A stretch of DNA of 64,000 bases from Sipunculus nudus (Eukaryota > Annelida > Sipuncula > Golfingiida > Sipunculidae), in contig CM049309.1 in the NCBI GenBank assembly GCA_026874595.1, positions 48,594,079-48,658,078 on the forward strand, read 5' to 3'. This document shows, in pieces, positions 1-11,983 of the stretch. Each line of letters begins with the position of its first letter. Position 1 is the first letter of the stretch. The notes beneath the pieces are model-generated. The model had not been told where the DNA came from, ran no database searches, and saw nothing but the letters and a program-made list of their open reading frames with translations. Position numbers and translations under genes: made by a program.

Positions 1-46
<46 letters not shown>
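1..46. repeat. (AT)n microsatellite at window edge
   Basis: A pure dinucleotide AT tract that continues beyond the window. Confidence 0.95.
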
Positions 47-48
<2 letters not shown>

Positions 49-1215
49 TATGTTAATATTCCCTTAAATCTATTAATTATTTCATACCTAAAATCCCCAT
101 CCTCATCCCTAGTGCTATCATCTTCAGTGAGATGTACATATTATATAGTCATCCATCTACTTATCAGACCAAACATGAACACAGATGCATCCTCCCTGCC
201 ACCACTGGTCATAAAACTCACTAGTACTCCGTGGATAAAGCTCCAAACGATAAGGTTTTCATATGTTAATCAACAAAATAAACCTGTAGAAAACTTGCTG
301 TGATGGACCAGCCTACACTAGCATGAAGCTACACTTCCATAATAGAACCCATGTGAACACCTCCATTCAAAGGCCACCATAGAAAAGACTGTTAAAGTTT
401 AATTTGCCACTTACTCACATATTTCTTCATTCTGTTTAACGAATCTTGTGTTGCCATGTGCGCATATATGCATATAAGCATGAACCAGCAGAGGTACATA
501 GTGGTAACAAACTGGTCTTACCAAAACAGATACCAGAATGATGTCATTTTACAAGGAATCACTGATTTCACACTTAAACTATGCATGGAAATTGCTCCTG
601 TTGCAAATTTCAAGCATATAAGCATGTATGCATATTCGCTGACAGACATGCACATGGAAACATGGCAGTTAAAAAAAATCACATAATTTTTTTCACACAT
701 GTACACACATACACACACATGGAAACACATCTTCTCATGGCAAGCAACTAACTGAGTATAATAAAACCATCTGATCAATGCTCTATATTGTACATGACTG
801 ATGATGTATATCAACTTTACAGACTTTACTGTGGTAGCTTAGTCAGCTGGATTAATTGATACAGATTTGATTATGATGCAGAATAACACAGCTTATAATC
901 TTCTTTTCACAACAAGTGGCCATTGCTCTTAATCTATGCTCACAGTTTCTCCGATCATAATGAATCTATATCTGGCCAATTCATATTAGTAACTTAATGT
1001 AACATCCATTTTATCAAGAAAAATAAAGTATCAACTTTAAACTTTATCATGATCTGCTGTGATGTAACAGAAGTAACTGTTATTATCTTATGATCTAACA
1101 GCCTAATATTTACAGTTGTTAATAACTACAGTGTTTTTGGAGTATAATATCATGTCATCCTTACTGATGAATTACCTTGCATCTCAGCAAAGGCGTTTGT
1201 TTCATTCATACAAAC
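47..1215. other. 3' flank of SLC35B3, no gene seen
   Basis: AT-rich sequence with short chance reading frames only. A small CACACAT-rich stretch lies near 693-727. I see no exon-like conservation. Confidence 0.5.
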
Positions 1216-1216
1216 T

Positions 1217-1217
<1 letters not shown>

Positions 1218-1292
<75 letters not shown>
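1218..1292. repeat. (AT)n microsatellite
   Basis: About 75 bp of alternating AT; the reading frames across it (poly Tyr-Ile) are artefacts. Confidence 0.95.
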
Positions 1293-1297
<5 letters not shown>

Positions 1298-1571
1298 GAC
1301 CTAATAATCACCCGTGCCCCATTAAGTGCCATCCTCATGAGTTTGTGATACCTGTTTGTCCCTAGCATTCCAAAGTTACAATATACTTCAGTCAAAATGA
1401 TCACATCAGTCATTATTTTACAAATGAAGATGATGAATAAAATGTTATTTTTGGCGGATGGATTTGACAAAATCAGAAAAACATATGGGATCCAAAGGCA
1501 GGGTGGGGTTGCTCTTTGATCATTGATAACATCATACACTCAAAAAGTTATGCACACAATGCTTTAACTGG

Positions 1572-1588
1572 TATTCATTAGGTGAAAT

Positions 1589-1644
<56 letters not shown>

Positions 1645-1655
1645 ATTTCACCAAA

Positions 1656-1665
<10 letters not shown>
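1572..1665. repeat. Hairpin-forming inverted repeat around (AT)n
   Basis: Arms GGTGAAATACAATATA and its complement flank a self-complementary (TA)n core, so the whole ~94 bp can fold into one hairpin with a single arm mismatch. It lies 55 bp beyond the SLC35B3 stop, probably in the 3'UTR. A further (AT)n tract follows at 1660-1686. Confidence 0.75.
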
Positions 1666-1689
<24 letters not shown>

Positions 1690-1719
1690 ACATCATTATA
1701 TAGACAAGATATTATTTGT

Positions 1720-1876
1720 TCACACTATGCTGTCTGATCCTGCCCCTCGGATCTTGCCCTTTCCTAATACATGTTTGTGGTACATATCTCTCATGTATGC
1801 ATTCCATTTAGCTTGGTTTTTGCTGTATACATTTAAATATATTCCTAGTAGTACAATTAATCCAGACCAAATATAT
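1720..1876 (-). CDS. SLC35B3: SLC35B3 last coding exon (residues 334-385, stop)
   Basis: It encodes the final membrane helix YIWSGLIVLLGIYLNVYSKN and a hydrophilic cytosolic tail ending GSDSIV. The acceptor is TTTTTCAG. The tail diverges from vertebrates, as expected. No canonical AATAAA was found on the minus strand close downstream. Confidence 0.94.
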
Positions 1877-4800
1877 CTGAAAAAGAGAAGATACAAAATA
1901 TATATAATCAATATGGAATCAATAATGAATATTAAAACAATAATGTAAATATATGTTAAAACTTTATTTAAATATATGAAAAGACTATGATAAAAACCAG
2001 TAATAAAAATTTAAACTAGTTCTGGTACTAATAACTGTAAAGCTGCATTTACAGGGTGTGCAGTATGTGATATGCGGCAAGCAGTATGCAAAAATGATTT
2101 TTATCGCTCTAGTTATTTTACCATTAAGCATTTACCGTGCCCATGGAATGCGGTATGTGGCATGAGACACGCGGTTAAATGGAATTCTCAGGGGAGAATT
2201 GGATCAGCATACCATCCGAGGAATAGCACCTGACCAGGCTTAAACGTGACCTATATTATGTCAGCATAACCCACAGAAGTAAATGGTTAATCAGCCGGTA
2301 GATGTGTAGAGCAGTTTTGTACCACCTACCCAATAAATGCCCCCATGCGAATCTATGTCACATTCCGTATACTGTGTTCAGCTGCTGCAAACTGTATACT
2401 GCATGCCCGGTTAATGCCACTTTAAACACAGAATTTCTTAAACTTTAATAATTATGTTCTCTAGAATTTGGAAAAAAATTTCTGGTGCATAAATAAAGTA
2501 ACTGATATGACATTTGACACACTGGTGTTCCAGTAAGAAAAAAAGGTGAAATAAAAGCAATATTTATGATCTTGAATATGAAGTTTAAACAGGAATAATT
2601 TTGTTATCCATAGATAAAATGTGGACTTACTGCTGGGTGAAGGGCTTTGTGAAGAACATGAATGAGAGAATGATGGTGATGGCTTTCCTACATGTTGTCA
2701 CTGAAATATAGAAAAAACACCAGTGTCATCCTGATTTATAAGTTACCTTACAATAAATATTAACAGGATTTGACAAACTGACATACAAGTTCTGATAGAA
2801 TACATAAATATCAATGTTTTGAGGCAATAGAGTTAGTTACCTGTGGCCATTACCATTAACAAAATATCAAAAGACAACTTTTTTTTTTTTAATTTCAAAT
2901 AGGTAAATCTGTACATATATGGCAAATACTGTATTGGTTAAGACATTGCAACAGGGTATAAGTAGTTGTAAAGGCAAAAATGCAGTTGTTTTTCTTGATT
3001 TGTGTAGTTTTAACATTTAAAGCGTTGTGGAAATGTTCCAATAACAGATTGAAAACCCCCTTTTATGCCCATTGAATATCATCAATCACTCATGCCAAAA
3101 CTTAAAACACCACATAACTGACTTTGGTTACAGTTCGCAAACATTCTGTTATATTTCTGTAATAATTATATGTACAGTACTACGTCATATTTTCCTTCAC
3201 AATCCATTGATAATGTTGATATGATATAAACAAGCTATATATACCAACTCAAGATAAACTACTGATGATTTAACCTTAAAATTTGAAGGTCTCTGTTTCT
3301 GTTTTCCCCAGGTCCCTCCTTTTATGAGCCACATTATTTGCTGACAGTGAACCCTTTACAAAAAAGTTGTACAAATCTAAAATTTTCTTTAATGTATAGT
3401 TTAATAATGTACCCTGCTGCCAAAGTTTTAAATATAAAGTAATTGTCTATTTTTTATTCTACAAGCAGGTTATATCTGATTAATTACTATATATATTATC
3501 ATGCCTAATTTTTTAATAATTCTATAGTTTGATACTCACCTGTGACAGCTATAAGGGCACCAAAACTTTTTACTGTGGTGAGCACAATGTTGACCCCAAG
3601 GTATCCCGTTAGTGAAAACACAAAGATGTAGCCATAAGTCTTTAAAGGATTCTGAAAAAAAAAAACAAAGACTCAGTCCTGAGACTCTTTATATTTAATG
3701 CAATGCACGCTGGGGCCACATCATTGGTAGCAGTCATGGCTGTTCGCTGAAACTGGACTCATTGGGACTAGAAGTTTTCCTGGTTGCACTAGAAACTGGT
3801 TTACTGTAAACTGGACTTAAGTAAACCGGACTACTGTAGACCGCCTTTCAAGTGGACTACAGTAAACTGAACTGATGCGGATTAGTGGCCTAGTGCGGAC
3901 AGAGTAAAACAATTCACAATTTAGATTATTTGCAAGTGTTGACATGGCCTTAAACTAAAGAAGATTTTGAAATGCAGTTCATCATGACCGACTCCTTATA
4001 TTTCATTCAAATACAAAGCTGTTATTTTTATATGAATAATGTACAGGAAGCAAATCTCTGTCAGTCATTATAAAGTCTGTCAAGTCCTTTTTATTCAGTT
4101 ATCAAACATCACTAATATCAAAGTGAAACAGAATACCAACCTCTGCACAGAAAGAAAAAGCTGAAAACAGTTGTCCTGACACGAGCTGGCCAGCAAGGAT
4201 GTATAAAAAGCCTATAGAGTAGGAGTACAGTACCTGAAAAATAAAATATGAAAAAAATGAACACTGAAATCTTGTCTTTGGAATTTTCATATGCAAGTGA
4301 CTGTCTCAACGTTTAATGGCACTGCTTGACTTAATTGGTTAAACATTTGCCTTGGGCAAGGAAATAAAACATGCATAATAATTATGTGGGACACACTGTG
4401 TGTTCATGGCTGCTATCACTGATTTTTGCAGAGCCAGTAAGAATCCATGTAGGGCAAGTATAAGCTAAATTTGACATGTCAAACTAGGCAAGTAGTTCCA
4501 AAAGCTTATTGTCAAACCCTGTATGGGCTTATATCAATTTATCTACAATATTTATATATATATGGTGCATATGCCAGTCGACCATCTTTCTGTAAGTTTT
4601 GGCAAACTGTAAGTAATCCCTGGTTGACAAACCAGCACTGGTTTAAACACCCATATGCAACTGATTCTTCCTGGAGAGAGGGACCATGCTTATCACACAG
4701 CCTGTTATCTCTAGTCTACCAATGATGTTAACACCAATTTCCCTGATCTGCCTGGGACAAGTCCAATACTAGACATACCAGAGTTTTTTTCCCTCTTGTA

Positions 4801-7800
4801 ATGCTCCTTAATGAAAACATAATGCTAAATAAAACTTAAGAATTGAAAATTTTCACAAATACCAAATAAGCATGCATTGTTTTTTAATATCATGTAATAG
4901 CATTAAAGATTCTTTTATTTACATCAAAAATCAATATTTTGTCTTTCAATGTCCTCTTTTAGATGAGCAAGGAAATGTCACATAATATGCCAAGGAGGAT
5001 AGAGTAAACAATGAGGACTTCATTTATGTTGATGGGCTGTTATCATACCCTTGTGAACATTGTAAATTTGTAACCCTTACAAACTAAAATCATCACATAC
5101 TAACCTAGTGTAAACACATATTGCTATTTTACAGAGTTAATAACAATTTTGTAAGACCAAACCTGAATGAAACTTTAATGAACAGCACACAAAGCAAATC
5201 AGATACCAAATGGCACCAACCCTCAATACCGTTAACTGATAAATCACAAACATAAATCTAATAAACCACCATTCAGATGAAAATAAATAAAAAATGTTCA
5301 TTTAAAGGTAGGTACATCCTCAGTAGGTAATTCCCTATCTAAAGTGACAAAAAAGACCCTTGACACTCTTTTATGCCAGAAAAATGGTAAGGTTCTCAGG
5401 CATTTCTTTCAGAGAACTGCGCAAGGGTGATTTTTTAAATTTTTTTGTGTTACGATAAAAATGTCATGTGACTAGATAAAAGCATGATAATAACAGTACT
5501 GTTGGCTAAACAGGAAAAAGCACTACTTGGTAAAGAGCTCAAACTTGGTAAGTTAATCAAAATTTTTGATGCAGGGGGGGGGGGGGGGGAGCCTGAGAAC
5601 CATACCTTTTTTTTTTAACCTTAAGCCTCTGTGTTTTTGATAAAACAGCAATGACCATCCCTTGGTGGGACAGTCTATACAGGATCTGAACAAAAGACCT
5701 TCGGTCTGTAGTGGCAGGTTACAGTGATGTACATTGCACAATATGGGTGGTATGGCAGTAAAGTGAATATAAAAAAAACTCACAACTTCTGAGTTGCTGC
5801 TTGCATGTTGTTTCATTGCTTTTTCTTGTACATTGCCTATCACAGCATCAGCAACCAAAGCTGATGATATCAAGATGATACCTACAAAAAACATAAACTT
5901 CTCCAGAATCATGTTAGAATTCTCCAGAAAAATGTCAAAATCAGCATCAAAATGATAAAGGTACTCTTTATCAGTTTATCAGGGTCATATTGTGTAATGG
6001 ATGAAACTGTATTGAAGTCTTGGTTTAAATTTTTTAAAATTTAAACAATGACTTTAATTAAATAAAACATTGCAGCATTTTAAATCTACCACCTGCTCTT
6101 GAAAAAGATCAATTTATTTCCAATATTTTGAGTTTTTAATACTTTGCTTCCACGAATGAACACTGGGTGGTGCTTATAAGCAATTGAGGTATGACTGTAA
6201 ATATAGCTACAATAATTCTCAAGAGCAACAATCAGTCAAGTATATTGTTCTGTAAGTTGAGGCAAGCACTGAACTAAAATATTTGTAAATAATTAAAACC
6301 TACCATATACACTAAATGTAGGCTGTACTTGGCTGTCAGCCAAAGTGAAGAATATAAGACCAATGCTCATGCAGAGGCAGGCCAGGAAGTCCACAAAGCC
6401 ATATCGTTTCCCTGAAACAGAGAAATATTAAGCAATTAGGTAACATGCACCAAAAACAGGGGCAGGCTGGACCTCTTTCCAGTGTGTAAATGGCATATGC
6501 AATATCTCGATGCCTATATGTTGACTGATGGTGTGGATAAAATATTGACACCAGTGGGTCAATAGTACTAATTTCCAGAATTTCAAAATTTCCAGGGCCT
6601 ACCGGTATTTCCTGTCTGAAATTGTGCCTGACCAAGCACAAATACAGTGAAACCTCGTGGTGTCGAAGTCAAAGGGACCCTCAGAAAACTTCGACACATC
6701 CGAGGTTCGACACAAGTGGGTTTCATTTGATAATAATTTAACTGAGTTTGTTTATGAAACTGCAAATTTATATTTTTATGGATAAGAAATTTTTGTTGGA
6801 ATAATCAGCTAGTCGACACTAAAATTAGTGATTGGTGTTATTGTCTCAATACCTTCAAGTAATCATGAAGACATTATGGAAATGGGCTAAAATATTTTTG
6901 TTCCCCTGCACCATTTTGTGAATTGAAGCACATTCTTGTATTCTTCCTCCAAGTTGGGATATTCTACATGGTTTTTTTTTTTTTGGCCTCTAAATTATAG
7001 AATAACTAGAGATGTGCTAAAAGAGTGCAGACTTCTGCCAAGGCATCTCATTTAGTGGTGGGAGTCGGTTTCTTTTTCATAATCGATCAACGGTTTGAGC
7101 AAACTGATCAATGATAGATTATTAATCGGTTCAGACAAATATAAAGAAATTAATACCCAATTATCTGTGAAACTGTACTTTCTTAACCAAGCCCTCATGT
7201 CTTAGTAATTCTACCTTAAGAAAAGAAGTTTTTGCCTTTTTTATAGATTTTCCAATTATCAGTAATATATCCTTTTCATATAAGTTTTAATTTAATTATT
7301 TATAATAATCAAGAATTAAACCACAATCTAGGACATCTACTTGCTGCAAAGACCTGGAGGATTTATGGAGCATATTTACGCCATACTGCCTATATTGTGC
7401 AATGTACATCTCCTTACAAAACCCCCCGCTTATTCTGCAGCTCCCTGCCAGTTCACAGAGGTTTATTAAGTCCTCCATTCTCCCACCACTAATCTCATTG
7501 GCCCAATATGGCTTTGTCAGGAATGCAGCATTTTACCTGAATCCAGATGGTGATCTGACATGTGCTGCCACCAGGTGTGAGATCAGTAAACAAGGCAGCT
7601 CATTATATGGGGATTATGAGCTGCCTTGTTTACTGATTTCATGCCAGGTGGCAGCATATAATCTAATACTTATAAAAGGAATTTGGTTCACGTCTGTTCG
7701 CAATGTGCTCTAAAACCGCATTGTGTACAATACTGTGCCATACATCATTTTAAAGTTTATTATCCCCGCATTGACATAGGCAATATGAAAATAAACAATT

Positions 7801-10800
7801 ATAATGTACATATAATTTTGAGTGATTTTCCGTTTTTTCTGACTTGCAAGGAGGTTAGACCGAGCACAGCCGAACTCAACCTAAAACACTACTATTGTTC
7901 ATATGAATAACACTTGCTTTCAGTGTCAGGCCTTAAATTTGAACAAGGCTCTCAACAAATTGCATGGTCAGTAAAAGAGAAAAATATGTTTCTCGCTTAA
8001 TGAAATGGAGAGTTCAACCCAGGAGAATTTATGACAAAACCTAATTCATGGTCCCGATTTCAGGAACAGACGTAGGGTGGGGTAATAAAACATAAAATGT
8101 ATATAAATAATCTTTTTGGATGTTCATCAATAAAACTTTTTTATTCTTTGCCTTAATTTTGCCTTAGGATATGTTTATCTGCGTGAATTTCAAATTAGGG
8201 CATGTTTACAACTCTCTGTATGGAAGATTTTAACTCTTAATGGCTAATAAATATTAATGGGTGGTGTGCTAATTAATCAATTTTATCAGTGATTGATTGT
8301 GTCTTTTCACAATTGATTAAATTGTAGATCATAAACGATTAAGGGGAAAATATTCTAATCAGGTCAGAGAGAAAAGACAGATGGGAAAACAAATTAGAAA
8401 ACAGCATAAAAGACTTAATCTTGTACAGCAAATAAGTACCAACAACCTGGCCATTATCTTGATCTTTCAGCGTGAAATACAAGTGAGACTGAACTTATTT
8501 GGTCATGATTTTATTTTTTTTATCTTTCAATCAATGAACAAGATTTTACAACAAATTTAATTCCTACTACAAATATGATCAAATAGGCCTATTATGTTAA
8601 ATTAATAATCAAATTTGAAAAAAATAAACAAAACAAGAATCAACCAGTTTGGGGAATCCCAGAGTTCTCATTTATTACACTGAACAGTATTAGGTTTCAG
8701 AAAAAGTAGATATCAAGTGGACCAAGAGCAAAGGTTTATGTATACTCTGAGTACAGTTCTGGGACCTATTAAAAATTATGTAAAGCACTCAAAGTCAGGA
8801 GGTTGTGAGTTCAAATCTCAGCCGAGGTGGTAAAGTTTTCAAGGTCGGCCCCCACTCAGAGTGAGCACTGTGCATGATAAACGGGAAGGCTGTGCATCTT
8901 TGGGGGGTTCCTTGGTATTATGACCAAGCAATGGGGATGATTACACACCATGGACCCACAGGTGCGGTAGACACTGGACCTTGGTGACACCAGGATACAA
9001 AAATAATATGATAGGAAGTGAGTGCTACCGCCCTATCACATAGTCCCAAACTGAAATGGAACTCTTCAGATGTACATGAACTTAGATTAAGAATTAGATT
9101 AGAGAGGATAAAAAAATGGAGGTGGTTACCTCCATAAAAATAAGTAAGTAAATAATGTACACACTGCATAAATACAGAGCATACACAATCTGCTGGGCAA
9201 TCACTGAGTGCTCTGGTGTCTTGCTTTGGAAAATGCTATGCTTCACAGGTTCATGTCAATTTTGCCTTGCTTCACAGTGCACTTACAAGTACATACCTAG
9301 CCATTATGCAGACTAGTGAACACTGTGCTTAGTGTCACAACCAGCACCTGCAATGTTCAGTATTATTATGTATCACACATCAGCCATTTCCAGCTGTTTA
9401 ATGAATAATTCATTATGCAGACAGCAGGTTTATTACAAGAATCATTGTTTTCACTAACATTATGCAAATGATGTTACCTTGAATAATAATTCCTCCAATC
9501 AGAACAGGGATGAGTTTACAGCATTTGAATATGACCTGTGTTGGGTAGTTGAGATATCCTAGAGATGAGTTTGACAAGCCCATTGTAGCCACTGTCAGGA
9601 AAGCCAGCAGCACATAGGTTTGCATTGGGATTCTACAACAAATAATTCAGTTGGTAACCTACTTTGTAGAAAGATAATAACTTACTTGGATGTACAAAAA
9701 AATGTATATGAATGGCAATAAACCTTTCCTTATGGGCACCTGTCTGCTGTGACCACCTCAATATAATAGACCATAAGTTATACAGGTCTGCACAGGAATC
9801 TACAATAATGCCAGATGAAATGACCTTATAAATTTAATTATTTATTTATAACAACCTTATGCAGGGTAGCCTGCATCAGAAGAACACTCATGTTGTAAGC
9901 AAGGCCCTGTTCCAGGTATAAAATTCAAGAAAATTATTATCAACTGTTGACAATGATGTATAAGTGCAAGTTACAATACAAATGTAAATGAAATACAACA
10001 AATATAAACTAATACAAAATGATAGATTATACTTTAAAATCATAAGTTTCTAATGTACATTTTGGTGAACTTAGAGGGCAATAAATTACCAACATGCAAA
10101 TGACTATACTCAATAAAATGATTTTGTATAATACAAGAAAGCTGAGATACCACTGCAAGATTTATTAAGCATGAATGAGTTAATTTTTTAAAATGCAGCA
10201 AATCTGGGGCACACTTGATGTTGAGTGGAAGGGCATTCCAATAATGACACGCAGCTTGCATAAAATGAAGCAGCCTTGAAAGATTGGTGTCTTTAGCCAT
10301 AGCAAACTTATCACCCAGATATCAAGGAGCTAAACCACTAGTGCATTTATAAGTTACAACAGACAAAAGGTAAAAATATTGCTGCTCAATCAAAGTCATC
10401 AAACCAATCTCTTTGATTAACTTCAAACTAATTTGTGACTGGTCATAGTACCTTGTAATAATTCTCCCTGCCCCACACTGGAGTCACTGAACATGAATAA
10501 ACAGGAAGTAGTGTTCAGCTGTAGAAATTTGAGGAAAACACTATATAAAAAGGCAATTTCTCTCAGTAAAAAAAGGGGGGGGGTAAGCCCTCTCCCTCTG
10601 GATCCATCCACCCCTGGACAACTTTCTATTATGGACAATGTGGTTAAAGTTTGAGATAAGTCATCTCTTTAATACATGCATGCAAATTAATTACAGGTAA
10701 ATACTAGTGTCACAGATAAGGGGATGGGGATTCTTCTTTGCTTTAAAACACAGTGACACCTGTGTAATAAGACCACACGTGGGACTGTCCAAAAGTGGTC

Positions 10801-11525
10801 TTAATTCATGGGTGGTCTTATTAGACAGATCAGTTAACAATCAATGTGAATGCCTTCAATTCACTGGTGTAGTCTTAAGAGACAGGTGGACTCCCTATAG
10901 ACACAGGTGATTCTTAGCAGTTGCAGATAATTAAAGGAAACCACAAGCCAGAAATAATTGGCAATGCTTATCTTCAAGTTACAATGAGGATTGAACCCCA
11001 CTATTGCCAGACCAAGTTGCAACATTTAGAGGATAGGGACAGGGTCAAGCTGTATATCCTATGTAATAGCTGATAGTGAAATCCAAACCATATTTTGTAA
11101 ACATAATTTTATTTTTATATATAACATGTCTTTTTCTAAGTATATTGTCTGTAAGTTCTTCAATAAACTCACTTTCTTTTCTTGTCTTCCTTCAACTGAA
11201 GTTCAATAAATCCAAATACTGTGTAGAACAGGAACTGAACCAAGGTAAGATACCAACCAAACGGTTTAAATCCCTCCAGACGGAATATGAGTTCCTGAAA
11301 TATGATCAAATATATAATTAAAAATAGGAATTGAGAATTTAATGTACTTAATAAATATAAAATTAATTGTCATGCAAGCATGAATATTTTGAATAACAGT
11401 ATATGTATAAATATATTGTATATGTAAACAAGAACTGCAATATATACATCACAATAGTATATATTTAAGTAATGTCATAAAATAATGGTAGGCTAATGTT
11501 CTTTTAAATCTTATAGTAACATATT

Positions 11526-11577
<52 letters not shown>

Positions 11578-11929
11578 AAAGAAATGCAGGCAAGTTCCTC
11601 ATGCACAACGTGTAAAACATAAATATAAATATATATTCTAATAAATATCCCCCATTGGATAAGTTAATAAAAAATAATGCACCTACCTGGAAATATCCAT
11701 AGATGAGATAGAAGAAGAACACCCCAGCCGTGAGTGACAAAAACTGGGCGGCCCTGGACATGCCATTTAATGATACAAACAACACACTCACGTCCATGTT
11801 GGCTTCTGTTTCCTTACTTTTGCCATCACTGTTGTCAGGCATTTGTAAACGTGTAGGATTGGATCTATCAGTCATTTTAATTGCCTCTCCTTTTGTTCTG
11901 TAACTACCTGTGCTTCGTGGCTGGCGCAT
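1720..11929 (-). CDS. SLC35B3: SLC35B3: Golgi 3'-phosphoadenylyl sulfate (PAPS) transporter 2, whole coding span
   Basis: Nine coding exons join to 1158 nt (385 residues plus stop): 11929-11687, 11294-11173, 9632-9478, 6411-6304, 5881-5784, 4233-4141, 3651-3540, 2700-2631, 1876-1720. All junctions are GT-AG and the phases agree. The product is a hydrophobic multi-pass protein of the nucleotide-sugar transporter (SLC35/UAA) family. Diagnostic SLC35B3 blocks include GYLNYPTQVIFKCCKLIPV, ADAVIGNVQEKAMK, VLYSYSIGF, FGALIAVT, RKAITIILSFMFF and YIWSGLIVLLGIYLNVYSKN. Known role of the family: import of PAPS into the Golgi lumen for sulfation of glycans and proteins. Length is close to the vertebrate protein (about 400). 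The N-terminal ~58 residues are hydrophilic and unconserved, so the start is the least certain part; Met19, Met30 or Met45 are alternatives. It lies head-to-head with THOC1. Confidence 0.96.
2040..2422. mobile_element. MITE in SLC35B3 intron 8
   Basis: The termini are imperfect inverted repeats: left AAGCTGCATTTACAGGG, right end read inward AAGTGGCATTAACCGGG, with the similarity continuing into TGCAGTAT. TA lies on each side (2038-2039, 2423-2424). At 383 bp with no reading frame, it is a non-autonomous DNA element; the TA duplication suggests a Tc1/mariner-type mobiliser. Confidence 0.7.
2631..2700 (-). CDS. SLC35B3: SLC35B3 coding exon 8 (residues 311-334)
   Basis: It encodes VTTCRKAITIILSFMFFTKP followed by FTQ. 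The usual Gly of the TTGRKA motif of vertebrate orthologues is Cys here. The acceptor is TTTCAG and the donor is GCA|GTAAGT, phase 2. Confidence 0.94.
3540..3651 (-). CDS. SLC35B3: SLC35B3 coding exon 7 (residues 274-311)
   Basis: It encodes NPLKTYGYIFVFSLTGYLG and then KSFGALIAVT. The acceptor is TTTTCAG and the donor is ACAG|GTGAGT, phase 1. Confidence 0.95.
3740..3890. repeat. Degenerate short-unit repeat in SLC35B3 intron 6 edge
   Basis: Recurring ACTGTAAACTGGACT-like words with spacing of roughly 15-20 bp, upstream of exon 7 on the minus strand. Origin unknown. Confidence 0.4.
4141..4233 (-). CDS. SLC35B3: SLC35B3 coding exon 6 (residues 243-273)
   Basis: It encodes VLYSYSIGFLYILAGQ and ends FSFCAE. 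It is flanked by TTTTCAG and GAG|GTTGGT; 93 nt, phase 0 at both ends. Confidence 0.94.
4300..5780. other. SLC35B3 intron 5, nothing distinctive
   Basis: AT-rich intron with a 14-base G run at about 5574-5589. No gene or complete element was recognised. Confidence 0.5.
5784..5881 (-). CDS. SLC35B3: SLC35B3 coding exon 5 (residues 210-242)
   Basis: It encodes SALVADAVIGNVQEKAMKQ and ends NSEV, continuing into VLYSYS of the next exon. The acceptor is TTTGTAG and the donor is GTT|GTGAGT, phase 0. Confidence 0.94.
6304..6411 (-). CDS. SLC35B3: SLC35B3 coding exon 4 (residues 174-210)
   Basis: It encodes GKRYGFVDFLACLCMSIGL followed by FFTLADSQ, matching the fourth membrane segment. The acceptor is TTTCAG and the donor is ATG|GTAGGT. 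The exon is an exact 108 nt, so phase 1 is preserved. Confidence 0.94.
6643..6730 (+). mobile_element. pogo/Tigger-like terminal fragment
   Basis: TACAGTGAAACCTCG followed by paired TCGAAGTC/ACTTCGACA words resembles the terminus of pogo-type elements. The opposite end was not found, so this is a fragment. Confidence 0.45.
7560..7658. repeat. Long hairpin, 43-bp arms, SLC35B3 intron 3
   Basis: The two arms (7561-7603, 7616-7658) pair at 38 of 43 positions around a 12-nt loop. The inner 22 bp, which include CAGTAAACAAGGCAGCTCAT, pair perfectly. It could be a tiny foldback element or a small-RNA precursor. Confidence 0.8.
8740..9150 (+). mobile_element. Possible tRNA-derived SINE
   Basis: A box-B-like GAGTTCAAATCTC (near 8808-8820) in a non-genic setting is followed by a unique body and a simple AAGTAAGTAAATA tail near 9140-9153. 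No clear box A, so the call is tentative. Confidence 0.4.
9478..9632 (-). CDS. SLC35B3: SLC35B3 coding exon 3 (residues 122-174)
   Basis: It encodes the most conserved block of the family, including TMGLSNSSLGYLNYPTQ and KCCKLIPVLIGG. The acceptor is TTGTAG and the donor is CAAG|GTAACA; it ends in phase 1 on a Gly codon. Confidence 0.95.
10130..10330 (-). pseudogene. Decayed non-LTR retrotransposon RT C-terminus
   Basis: The minus strand encodes FMQAACHYWNALPLNIK and APDLLHFKKL, the typical WN-x-LP-x-x-I...FK tail of Jockey/CR1/RTE-type reverse transcriptases. Only this end survives and no intact domain is present. Confidence 0.6.
10751..10905. mobile_element. Degenerate pogo-like MITE copy
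   Basis: It begins CAGTGACACCTGTGTAATAA and shares GACCAC and GTGGTCTTA words with the complete copy at 60630-60795. The right terminus is eroded. Confidence 0.5.
11173..11294 (-). CDS. SLC35B3: SLC35B3 coding exon 2 (residues 82-122)
   Basis: It begins ELIFRLEGFKPFGWYLTLVQ, matching the conserved second membrane segment, and ends with a basic KEDKKRK loop. The acceptor is TTTCAG and the donor is AAA|GTGAGT, leaving two bases of the split Lys codon. Confidence 0.93.
11529..11572. repeat. (AT)n microsatellite in SLC35B3 intron 1
   Basis: An alternating AT tract about 115 bp downstream of the exon 1 donor. Confidence 0.95.
11687..11929 (-). CDS. SLC35B3: SLC35B3 coding exon 1 (residues 1-81)
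   Basis: It encodes the hydrophilic N-terminus and first membrane segment (TAGVFFFYLIYGYFQ, about residues 61-80). The donor is CCAG|GTAGGT and the exon ends in phase 0. A plausible splice acceptor (TTTTCAG) lies at 11984-11990, so this exon may begin at 11983 with a separate non-coding exon upstream. Confidence 0.88.
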
Positions 11930-11983
11930 TCTATGCCTGGGTCAGTGGGCGTGGTCCCACTCACTTTATCATTTCTCGTGGCT

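Noticed and set aside
1116-1539. Reading frames with long Tyr-Ile tracts on both strands (also at 11525, 16941, 17070, 18873)
   Set aside because: They arise from (AT)n microsatellites and have no other coding support.
8800-8825. tRNA gene at the box-B-like GAGTTCAAATCTC
   Set aside because: No cloverleaf, acceptor stem or clear box A could be drawn; better as a SINE remnant.
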